NCBI RefSeq assembly: GCF_006874645.1
Contig: NZ_CP030082.1
Location: forward strand, 2,108,001 to 2,172,000
Length of the DNA: 64,000 bases
Origin: Bdellovibrio sp. ZAP7
GTDB lineage: Bacteria; Bdellovibrionota; Bdellovibrionia; Bdellovibrionales; Bdellovibrionaceae
Direction of reading: 5' to 3'
Part shown: in pieces, positions 33,437-40,139 of the stretch
Numbering within the stretch: the stretch's first letter is position 1
How the letters are laid out: the number at the start of each line of letters is the position of its first letter
Translations under genes and position numbers: made by a program
The notes under the pieces: model-generated
The model's input: the letters and a program-made list of their open reading frames with translations, nothing else
The model's database searches: none
What the model was told of the DNA's origin: nothing

Positions 33437-34048
33437 CTACTGGGGATCTCTGCCCATAATAACGTGGGGATATGTCTTACCGCTGACATTGATATGAACC
33501 TCAGAAACATGAAGAATCTGACTGAATCCTAATTTAGAAAAGCTCTTATAGATTGGGGTCAGCTTAAGACGTTCTTCATATGAGAGTTCTTTATGAGAAT
33601 CGAAAGCTTCTTTGTTCACCATATCTAGTTCAAAAATAACTCTACCAATATTGGGTGATTTTTCGATGCACATTTTCAACAGTGCACTACTAATCCCCAT
33701 GTTACGATAGTCTACCGGAACTTTGATGAGGTCGATAGCGATAGCATCACTATTGGGAATATCACGATAGTACAAAAATGCACCACTCGGCTGGGCCTTG
33801 ATACTGTTGAACTCATACTTCCCGTCTTTACGGGACGAGAGTAGTTTACCTCTCAGATCAGAATCAGAAATAGCTTTATCCAAGGCATCCGCAATTGTGT
33901 TCGGCGTTCCGGTAACTTTCTCAATGATGTATTCTTGATTCTGTAGTGCGAAGACGTGGGAACACTGTCCTGCCGCAAATAGGTTCGCCGTCCAAAATGT
34001 AGACAGAAGTGAGGCGATGATAAGCAAGCTATTGATTTTAACTTTCAT
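33437..34048 (-). CDS. GNAT-like acetyltransferase domain protein with a signal peptide
   Basis: 203 residues. The N terminus is a normal signal peptide (INSLLIIASLLSTFWTANLFA). The C-terminal two-thirds contains IDLIKVPVDYRNMGISSALL, whose R-x-x-G-x-x-x-x-L matches GNAT motif A (acetyl-CoA pyrophosphate loop), followed by IYKSFSKLGFSQI, the usual motif B tail. Acetyl-CoA is not expected outside the cytoplasm, so either the protein is secreted into another cell, the N-terminal helix is an anchor, or the fold has another use. The GNAT assignment is moderate. Confidence 0.65.
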   Translation of the reverse strand: MKVKINSLLIIASLLSTFWTANLFAAGQCSHVFALQNQEYIIEKVTGTPNTIADALDKAISDSDLRGKLLSSRKDGKYEFNSIKAQPSGAFLYYRDIPNSDAIAIDLIKVPVDYRNMGISSALLKMCIEKSPNIGRVIFELDMVNKEAFDSHKELSYEERLKLTPIYKSFSKLGFSQILHVSEVHINVSGKTYPHVIMGRDPQ

Positions 34049-34120
34049 GCAATTACTGGTAGCAATTGCAATACCATATTAAAAACAACCGACCTAACAA
34101 TAGGGTACTCTGGGGAACGC

Positions 34121-34558
34121 TTATTTCTTTATCTTCAACATGTAATCAAATGCCGTCGCATAAAGCTTGATTTGCTTTAACATCGAATGCAGACCGTTCG
34201 CGCGGCTTGGGGAAAGATTTCCCTCAAAGCCCAGAGCTCGTAAAAACTCCGGTGGCGTCATCAAAACTTCATTGGGTGTGGATCCTGAATAGACCTTCAA
34301 AAGCAGTGCTACAAGACCTTTAACGATCAAAGCGTCGCTATCACCCACCAACAACATCTTGCCATCATCAGTAACCGAAGCATGCAACCAGACTTGAGAT
34401 TGGCAACCCTTGACGATGTTTTGTTCGGTCTTCAAAGCTTCCGGCATTTCCGGCAGGGATTTACCCATCTCGATGATTTTCTTATAGCGATCTTCCCAAT
34501 CCGTGAAAGCGGAAAAATCAGCGATAACTTGTGCCTGGCGTTCCTGGATAGTCGACAT
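34121..34558 (-). CDS. sufE: SufE-family sulfur acceptor
   Basis: 145 residues. The cysteine that accepts sulfur from SufS/CsdA is Cys52 in IVKGCQSQVW; downstream SDALIVKGLVALLLKVYSG and the C-terminal SRANGLHSMLKQIK are family blocks. It is cytoplasmic and supports iron-sulfur cluster assembly. The start overlaps the upstream gene's stop (TAATG), so it is translationally coupled to the Cys-rich protein gene. No SufS lies in this window. Confidence 0.92.
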   Translation of the reverse strand: MSTIQERQAQVIADFSAFTDWEDRYKKIIEMGKSLPEMPEALKTEQNIVKGCQSQVWLHASVTDDGKMLLVGDSDALIVKGLVALLLKVYSGSTPNEVLMTPPEFLRALGFEGNLSPSRANGLHSMLKQIKLYATAFDYMLKIKK

Positions 34559-35373
34559 TATTCAATCACTTTCAATTCTGGGATGATTTCAAACAGGGTT
34601 TCTTCTAAAGATTGCCCCTGCTCCCCTAACATTTCGTGGAAAGCTTTTTTATCCAAGTTCGACACGATCTCAAAGCATTTTTTGTAAAAACCCTCGATAT
34701 CGTCATGATATCCATTCCAAAGTTCTTTGAATTTCACTTCTGGCATGCTCCAGGATTTTTTCTCAGCCGCCGTCCCGTCCGTACGATTGTGATAATCCAA
34801 CAGCGTCATAGTCTGGCGAGGAGAGAAATCCATCATCACCAAGGCTTCTTCCAACAAAGCAAGCTCCACATACCAAAGGTAGTTATTCAGATGCTCCCAG
34901 AAATCGATACCACGGTCACCGTAAGAACTTTTACAGAAGAACGTCGTGCAAACCACACCGCGATTTCTCCACACGTTGCAGTTGGATTTTTCTTTGTTGT
35001 AGTAAGGGCATAACCAGTCTTCACGTTGACCGAAGTCACCTTCTTCACGATTATTAAAAGCGACTTGGTATTTTACCGGAGCGACCATCCCGATCGGCAA
35101 AGAGTATTCACGATTTGCGATTTTAGCGCGGAAGATGCGATGAGCTTCCGTGGCATTGGGATCGCTTAATAAAGCTCCCACCATGAAGTTTGGAATAAAG
35201 GGATGGAAAGTACAGCACTTCAGATCCTCGCGATAATGGATCGGGCCCTTTTCGCGAGGACGAGACATCGCGCAAGTATCACAGGTGGCCTTTTTTTCCT
35301 GAGGTTCAAAATTCAGGATCTCGCGAGGGAGAAGGGTTTGGTAAACTTGCGGAAGCTGGTACTTTAAAATCAT
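34558..35373 (-). CDS. Cys-rich (putative metal/FeS-binding) protein of unknown function
   Basis: 271 residues, no signal peptide. Cysteines are grouped: CDTC at 33-36, KCCTFHP at about 53, then LCPYYNKEKSNCNVW and GVVCTTFFC. Grouping of this kind resembles YkgJ-type zinc or Fe-S binding proteins. The C-terminal half is helical (YLWYVELALLEEALVMMDFS). Coupling by TAATG both to sufE downstream and to the phosphatase-like gene upstream makes an Fe-S protein plausible. I cannot name a reaction. Confidence 0.75.
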   Translation of the reverse strand: MILKYQLPQVYQTLLPREILNFEPQEKKATCDTCAMSRPREKGPIHYREDLKCCTFHPFIPNFMVGALLSDPNATEAHRIFRAKIANREYSLPIGMVAPVKYQVAFNNREEGDFGQREDWLCPYYNKEKSNCNVWRNRGVVCTTFFCKSSYGDRGIDFWEHLNNYLWYVELALLEEALVMMDFSPRQTMTLLDYHNRTDGTAAEKKSWSMPEVKFKELWNGYHDDIEGFYKKCFEIVSNLDKKAFHEMLGEQGQSLEETLFEIIPELKVIE

Positions 35374-36164
35374 TAATTATTGCAGCGTTTTTCGATCTTC
35401 GCTTTGAGATTATTCAGCAAAGGATAGTCTGAAGTTTCCTGATCCCAGGACCAGACAAAATCGCGGCATTCCACAAAGTAGGGGAAGGCCATGATACCTC
35501 GCTTTGGTTTCCCCTTTTCTGCCACAATTCGAGGTACCAAGTAATCAACTAAAAGTTGGACGGAACTATTTTTCAAAAATCCACGTCTCTTAAGCTCTAG
35601 GGCGACTTCCACAGGAGTCACGAAATACATCTGCCCCAAGTAAAGCGAAGAACCCTCACCACCGAATTTGGGAGTGTTATAGGCATCACGGATGAATTGG
35701 TGAAAACGGATGTGCGGGTACCCTTCGGCGATTGTATTGTAAACCTTGGCGTCGACTTCGCCATTATCCCCGAGCAAGATCACGTCTGTCGGGTGAGTTT
35801 TATCGATGATTTGCACCAGAGTTCTGACCTTGTGCTCATCCTTCGAATAAACTGTGCGAGGGAAATAGACCCCTGATGGGAATCCACCGCGCTCCAGGGC
35901 CGCCGTGTGCGTATTACCCATCAACCATTCAGGGGCACGGGAGACGTAAAACATACGAGCCCCCGTATCCTGAACGACGGCATTTAAGAGCTCACTCATA
36001 CCCATAAACAGGCTGTCTTTATCAAAAACGTATTTTGCCGAATCAGAAAGATCCTGCACATATTGCGGGCGAATCGTATCATCGATATCGCTCACCACGA
36101 TCGTTTGCGCGGATGCCGCAAACCCAACAAACAAGAAGACTAAGGATACTAAAAACCTTTTCAT
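35373..36164 (-). CDS. secreted App1/DUF2183-type (HAD-like) phosphatase domain protein
   Basis: 263 residues from the ATG at 36164, which starts a signal peptide (MKRFLVSLVFLFVGFAASA); a longer frame to 36215 lacks one. IVVSDIDDTIRP carries the DxDxT nucleophile motif, FYVSRAPEW the second motif and VILLGDNGEVDAKVY the D-x-x-x-D metal-binding block, the order of the phosphatidate phosphatase App1 catalytic domain. Exported, it may act on phospholipids in the periplasm or outside; substrate is inferred from the family. Downstream coupling is by a 1-nt overlap. Confidence 0.82.
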   Translation of the reverse strand: MKRFLVSLVFLFVGFAASAQTIVVSDIDDTIRPQYVQDLSDSAKYVFDKDSLFMGMSELLNAVVQDTGARMFYVSRAPEWLMGNTHTAALERGGFPSGVYFPRTVYSKDEHKVRTLVQIIDKTHPTDVILLGDNGEVDAKVYNTIAEGYPHIRFHQFIRDAYNTPKFGGEGSSLYLGQMYFVTPVEVALELKRRGFLKNSSVQLLVDYLVPRIVAEKGKPKRGIMAFPYFVECRDFVWSWDQETSDYPLLNNLKAKIEKRCNN

Positions 36165-36326
36165 GAATCCCCCATTGACCCTGTCCAATCCCTCGACAGG
36201 GGTTGCACCATTCACGTCACCCGTCTCACAAGTAAACAGGCCCCTTTAATGGTTCAAATTGAGACCGATTAAATCAGCAATTTCATGGGGTTACAAAGGT
36301 CTTTTTGAAGTCCGTGCAAGATTCTT

Positions 36327-36342
36327 TGGCACACCCCGTGCT
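36327..36342 (+). promoter_or_regulatory. sigma54-type promoter of the small secreted gene
   Basis: TGGCACACCCCGTGCT matches the RpoN consensus TGGCACG-N4-TTGCW very closely, with exact GG-N10-GC spacing. A start near 36353 leaves a 45-nt leader with AAGGGG before ATG 36398. Confidence 0.6.
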
Positions 36343-36397
36343 TTACCTAACAGTATCAAGTCACTTCGAAATGAAGGGCTTTAACCAAGGGGTTTTT

Positions 36398-36661
36398 ATG
36401 AAAGCACTTTTGACTATCTTCGTACTCGCTTATTCTTGCAGTTCCTTTGCTTGGATCTCTAAAGACGCGGTTCAAAAGGAATATACGTTCAAATATAAGC
36501 TTTCTGGCCAATCCTTTGAGGTTAAAAAGCAAGCTGCTAGCTATGAAGACGCTTTCCAAGTTGCCGCTCAACAGTGTTTTAATCACTACAAAGGCGCTGG
36601 CAAAGTTTCCGAAGAACGCGGTTTGGATATTATCGACGTTTGCGCAAACCCACGCTCTTAA
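36398..36661 (+). CDS. small secreted protein of unknown function
   Basis: 87 residues from ATG 36398. Signal peptide MKALLTIFVLAYSCSSFA. The mature 69 residues show two beta strands (YTFKYKLSGQSFEVKKQA), a helix (YEDAFQVAAQQCFNHYKG) and a short tail with a second Cys, so one disulfide is possible. The sigma54-like promoter immediately upstream suggests regulated expression. I recognise no family. Confidence 0.75.
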   Translation: MKALLTIFVLAYSCSSFAWISKDAVQKEYTFKYKLSGQSFEVKKQAASYEDAFQVAAQQCFNHYKGAGKVSEERGLDIIDVCANPRS

Positions 36662-36747
36662 TTCAACGCATCGAGGCAGGATTTCCTATTCCCCCGTACG
36701 AGGTCCTGCATTATACTGGCTCTGTTTTAATTTGAAGGAGCCTTCTT

Positions 36748-36942
36748 ATGGGTATCATGAAATCCGTACTTGAATTCATCGCTGGTAAAGACCCAGATAT
36801 CTTCGACGAAAAGGGCAATGTGTCCCACAAACTTCCTAAGAAAAAATGGGAAGCTTGGCACAACCGCACAAAAACTGATCCTCAATACAATTGGCGCAAC
36901 CACACGGGGATCACAGGCGCTCCAAAGAAAAAATCGAATTAG
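36748..36942 (+). CDS. small basic protein of unknown function
   Basis: 64 residues with GAAGGAG before ATG 36748 and a terminator after it. No signal peptide. A short amphipathic N-terminal helix (MKSVLEFIAG) precedes a Lys/Trp-rich central part (KLPKKKWEAWHNRTK) and a basic end (PKKKSN). It could bind nucleic acid or membrane; no family is recognised. A single-gene transcript with a strong ribosome site suggests high expression. Confidence 0.75.
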   Translation: MGIMKSVLEFIAGKDPDIFDEKGNVSHKLPKKKWEAWHNRTKTDPQYNWRNHTGITGAPKKKSN

Positions 36943-36951
36943 TCACTTAAG

Positions 36952-36982
36952 ACACCCACCCTCAAAGTGGGTGTTTTTCTTT
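36952..36982 (+). terminator. intrinsic terminator of the 64-residue gene
   Basis: ACACCCAC and GTGGGTGT pair around a 7-nt loop, followed by TTTTCTTTT. Confidence 0.92.
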
Positions 36983-37004
36983 TCCCATCTTGCAGGCTTC
37001 ACCT

Positions 37005-38186
37005 ATGACTCAATCTCATTCATCGACAAAACTTTCCCCTACCACTGTTTGGATCATGGCTATTGCCACGGGTCTTAGTGTCGCCAACCTTTACTACAAT
37101 CAACCACTCTTGGCAGAGTTGCAGAAAGAATTCGGCGTAACCGTGAAAGAGGTCGGCATCATCCCGACATTGACTCAAGTGGGTTATGCTTTAGGGATGT
37201 TATTCCTAGTTCCGATGGGTGACATGTTTGAACGAAGAAAACTGATCGTCATCACATCATTAGCGGTGACGGCGGCACTAATCATGGCAGCGACTGCGCA
37301 CAGTCTGTGGATCATGGTTATTGCGAGTTTACTGATCGGACTTTTTACGATGGTGCCTCAGTTGATCATTCCCTTTGCCGCACACTTGGCGAGCAATGAA
37401 AATCGCGGCAAGGTGATCGGCATTATCATGAGTGGTTTGCTGATCGGAATATTATGTTCGCGCACGATCGCTGGATTCTTAGGAGATCTTTTCGGCTGGA
37501 GAATCGTGTTTTACTCAGCTGCGGGATTGATGATTGTTTTGGCGAGTTGTCTTTGGTTTATTCTGCCTGCGAGCGAAGTGACTTATAAAGGTTCTTACTT
37601 TGGGTTGATAAAATCGATTGGAACATTAGTTAAGGAAGAAGCCATCTTGCGCGAATCCGCCGTGATTGGCGCGATGATCTTTGGTGTATTCAGCTCTATC
37701 TGGGCAACATTGATTTTCCTTTTGTCGTCACCGCATTTTGGAATGGGTGCAAAAGAGGTCGGCTTGTTCGGATTACTGGGAGCAGCTGGCGCGATGGCAG
37801 CACCTGTTGTCGGTAGAGTCGCAGATAAAAAAGGCCCGCGCACTGGGGTTGCTATTGGTTTAAGTGTTTTGGCTTTATCGGTTCTCATCCTGTGGGGATC
37901 TGGAGCTAGCATCTTGGGTCTGATCATTGGTATTTTCATTCTTGATTTCGGAATTCAAGCGACCCACATCTCGAACCAAACACGTGTCTTTGCTTTGCGT
38001 GAGGATGCTCGCAGCCGCTTAAACACAGTTTATATGTTTTCTTACTTCATGGGCGGAGCCCTGGGCTCGCTAGTCGCTTCCTACGCTTGGAATGCTGGCC
38101 AATGGATGGGGGTTTGTATCGTCCTGTCTGCGGGTACCGCCATCGCAATCGCCGCATTCCTGATCGGGCATCCGCAAAAAAAATAA
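37005..38186 (+). CDS. MFS transporter
   Basis: 393 residues from ATG 37005 (a TTG at 36990 is the alternative). About twelve hydrophobic helices. The first carries SVANLYYNQPLLAELQ, typical of a drug/sugar-efflux subgroup of the major facilitator superfamily; GDMFERRKLI is the loop-2/3 motif A region (G-x-x-x-x-R-R). Substrate is unknown. It is convergent with the LysR gene, 1 nt apart, and it might be controlled by that regulator only if the binding sites near 39.1 kb also affect it. Confidence 0.9.
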   Translation: MTQSHSSTKLSPTTVWIMAIATGLSVANLYYNQPLLAELQKEFGVTVKEVGIIPTLTQVGYALGMLFLVPMGDMFERRKLIVITSLAVTAALIMAATAHSLWIMVIASLLIGLFTMVPQLIIPFAAHLASNENRGKVIGIIMSGLLIGILCSRTIAGFLGDLFGWRIVFYSAAGLMIVLASCLWFILPASEVTYKGSYFGLIKSIGTLVKEEAILRESAVIGAMIFGVFSSIWATLIFLLSSPHFGMGAKEVGLFGLLGAAGAMAAPVVGRVADKKGPRTGVAIGLSVLALSVLILWGSGASILGLIIGIFILDFGIQATHISNQTRVFALREDARSRLNTVYMFSYFMGGALGSLVASYAWNAGQWMGVCIVLSAGTAIAIAAFLIGHPQKK

Positions 38187-38187
38187 T

Positions 38188-39081
38188 TTATTTTAAATAG
38201 TGCGCGAGCCCTTCGCTGAGGCCCATGAAAACTGTTTTATACCGAGCCGTTGTTTTAAGATTTTCATGCATAGCGACCCACAACCCCAGCTTGGGATTCA
38301 CATCGTTTCTTAAAACTCTGATGAGGTTTATATCTTTCTCCGCAATTTTGGCCTGGCACATACCTATTCCCAAACCATTTCTGATAGCGCTTAATTGAAC
38401 GAGGTCATTATCAGTTCTGAGTGAAAAATCTCCTCTGTGGAGATTTCCAATTTTTGTTTTGAAACTGCGAACAAAATCCGTTTCCTCGTCAAATCCAATT
38501 AATGAGTGACCTTTCAGTTCGATTTGATTTTGGGGAGTACCGCGTTTTTTAAGATAAGATTTGTGAGCAAACCAACCTAATTCAGTATCGCCGACTTTTT
38601 TAATAAGAAGAGCTTGTTGCGTGGGTTTAAACATTCTCACAGCTATATCTACTTCTCGATCAAGAAGATTTTTGGGTGAATTGGATGCAACCATCTCAAT
38701 GTCCAAATCGGGATGCCGGCCCATTAATTCGGTCAGAATCTTGGGCAAAACTTCAACACTGATTACGTCACTTGCCGTGATTCGCACCGTACCTTTAATC
38801 GAATCGCTATATTCCGAAATTTCTCGAACCAAGGCCACGGCATTAGAGGCGATGACTTCTGCATACGGAATAAGCCGTCGCCCCGCCTCGGTGAGAGCGA
38901 AACCACTTTGAGATCTTGTAAAGAGCGATGTGCGCAGTCCCTGCTCCAAAAGATCGATATGCCTACCCACCGTCGGTTGCGATATACCCAATGATTTGGC
39001 TGCTCCAGAAAGAGACTTTGCACGAACAACCTCTAAAAACGACTTGTATAGATCCCAACTCAGACTATTTTCCATATACAT
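38188..39081 (-). CDS. LysR-family transcriptional regulator
   Basis: 297 residues (start at 39081; ATG 39075 is possible). The N-terminal helix-turn-helix is SLSGAAKSLGISQPTVGRHI (about 21-40) followed by LEQGLRTSLFTRSQSGFALT, the usual wing; the rest is the effector-binding domain (KGTVRITASDVISVEVLPKI). It is divergent from the reductase-like gene, with two palindromes between the starts, so it probably controls that gene and itself. Confidence 0.93.
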   Translation of the reverse strand: MYMENSLSWDLYKSFLEVVRAKSLSGAAKSLGISQPTVGRHIDLLEQGLRTSLFTRSQSGFALTEAGRRLIPYAEVIASNAVALVREISEYSDSIKGTVRITASDVISVEVLPKILTELMGRHPDLDIEMVASNSPKNLLDREVDIAVRMFKPTQQALLIKKVGDTELGWFAHKSYLKKRGTPQNQIELKGHSLIGFDEETDFVRSFKTKIGNLHRGDFSLRTDNDLVQLSAIRNGLGIGMCQAKIAEKDINLIRVLRNDVNPKLGLWVAMHENLKTTARYKTVFMGLSEGLAHYLK

Positions 39082-39110
39082 AAATGTATAGCATATATAG
39101 AATTATATGC
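39075..39110. promoter_or_regulatory. two inverted repeats between the LysR and reductase genes
   Basis: TATACAT-AA-ATGTATA (39075-39090) overlaps the LysR start codon and GCATATA-6 nt-TATATGC (39091-39110) lies just beside it. Both are perfect. The second has the size and T-N11-A-like layout of a LysR recognition site; the first would suit autorepression. Confidence 0.55.
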
Positions 39111-39158
39111 AATTTTCTTTAGGCCAAATAAGTGCGAATATAAGTGCATGGAGGTTCC

Positions 39159-40106
39159 ATGAAAAATAAATCCGCACTCATTCTGGGAATATCTGGCGGC
39201 ATTGGGGGAGAAGTTGCAAAAGCTCTTATTGCTAGTGGCTGGAAAGTAAAAGGTCTTTTACGTCACGAAAACGATTCAACCCCCACCGAGGTAGACATAA
39301 TTAAAGGAGATGCACTGAATCGCAATGATGTCATTGCTGCCGCAAAAGGAGTTGACGTTATTGTTCACGCTTTAAATCCGCCGGGCTATAAAAACTGGAG
39401 TTTGCAGGTTTTACCGATGATCGACAATACGATTGCTGCTGCTAAAGCTGTCGGTGCAAGAATTGTTTTGCCTGGGACAATCTACAATTATGGAATCAAA
39501 ACTCCGCCAATAATTACAGAAACCACCCCCCAAGAACCCAGCACCAGAAAGGGACTGATTCGCAAAAATCTGGAAATAAAGCTCTTACAGGCTGCAAACG
39601 AAGGCATTCGCGTCTTGATTGTACGCTGCGGAGATTTTTATGGACCGAAACCTGGAAACAATTGGTTTTCCCAAGGCATGGTAAAACCGAACAGACCGGT
39701 CACCATCATATCGAATCCTAGTACAAAAGGCGTCGGACACGCATGGGCATATTTACCAGACGTGGCAAGTACGATGGTTCAATTGCTCAACCAAGAAGAA
39801 CGCTTGGCCACTTTCGATGTTTTCAACTTCGGTGGAAACTGGGATTTTGATGGTCAACAGATGGCCAATATGATTAATGCGAACCTAAAAACGCCAGCCA
39901 AAGTCCGAAAAGCCCCTTGGTTTATATTTTTACTACTAGCCCCCTTCGTGCCTACATTCAGAGAACTGCTGGAGATGAAATATCTGTGGAGAAAAGAATA
40001 TAGGTTGGATAATTCGAAACTTAAGGCTTTTTTAGGCGCGGAACCCAGCACCCCATTTGCACAAGCCGTCGGTAATACTTTACGGGGTCTGGGATGCCTG
40101 AAGTGA
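39159..40106 (+). CDS. NAD(P)-dependent epimerase/reductase-like protein (extended SDR)
   Basis: 315 residues from ATG 39159, preceded by GGAGG; a start at 39144 is rejected. The nucleotide-binding motif is ILGISGGIGGEVAKAL (GxxGxxG). Later blocks KGDALNRNDV, VDVIVHALNPPGY and GTIYNYGIK place it among atypical extended SDRs, with the substrate-binding half after about 150. The classical YxxxK is not obvious near GTIYNYG, so activity or substrate may differ. It is likely regulated by the divergent LysR protein. Confidence 0.8.
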   Translation: MKNKSALILGISGGIGGEVAKALIASGWKVKGLLRHENDSTPTEVDIIKGDALNRNDVIAAAKGVDVIVHALNPPGYKNWSLQVLPMIDNTIAAAKAVGARIVLPGTIYNYGIKTPPIITETTPQEPSTRKGLIRKNLEIKLLQAANEGIRVLIVRCGDFYGPKPGNNWFSQGMVKPNRPVTIISNPSTKGVGHAWAYLPDVASTMVQLLNQEERLATFDVFNFGGNWDFDGQQMANMINANLKTPAKVRKAPWFIFLLLAPFVPTFRELLEMKYLWRKEYRLDNSKLKAFLGAEPSTPFAQAVGNTLRGLGCLK

Positions 40107-40115
40107 GACACGAAT

Positions 40116-40139
40116 CGGGCAATTCTATGGAGTTGCCCG
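40116..40139. terminator. hairpin between the reductase-like gene and glnD
   Basis: CGGGCAA and TTGCCCG form a 7-bp stem with a 10-nt loop at the convergent junction. There is no clear T run. Confidence 0.35.

Noticed and set aside
27665-34048. Genomic island or prophage
   Set aside because: Decayed copies and a palindrome occur here, but I see no integrase, attachment repeat, tRNA or phage genes.
36179-36201. CCCTGTC/GACAGGG inverted repeat upstream of the App1-like gene
   Set aside because: Only 7 bp around a 9-nt loop, with no clear relation to a promoter; too weak to list.
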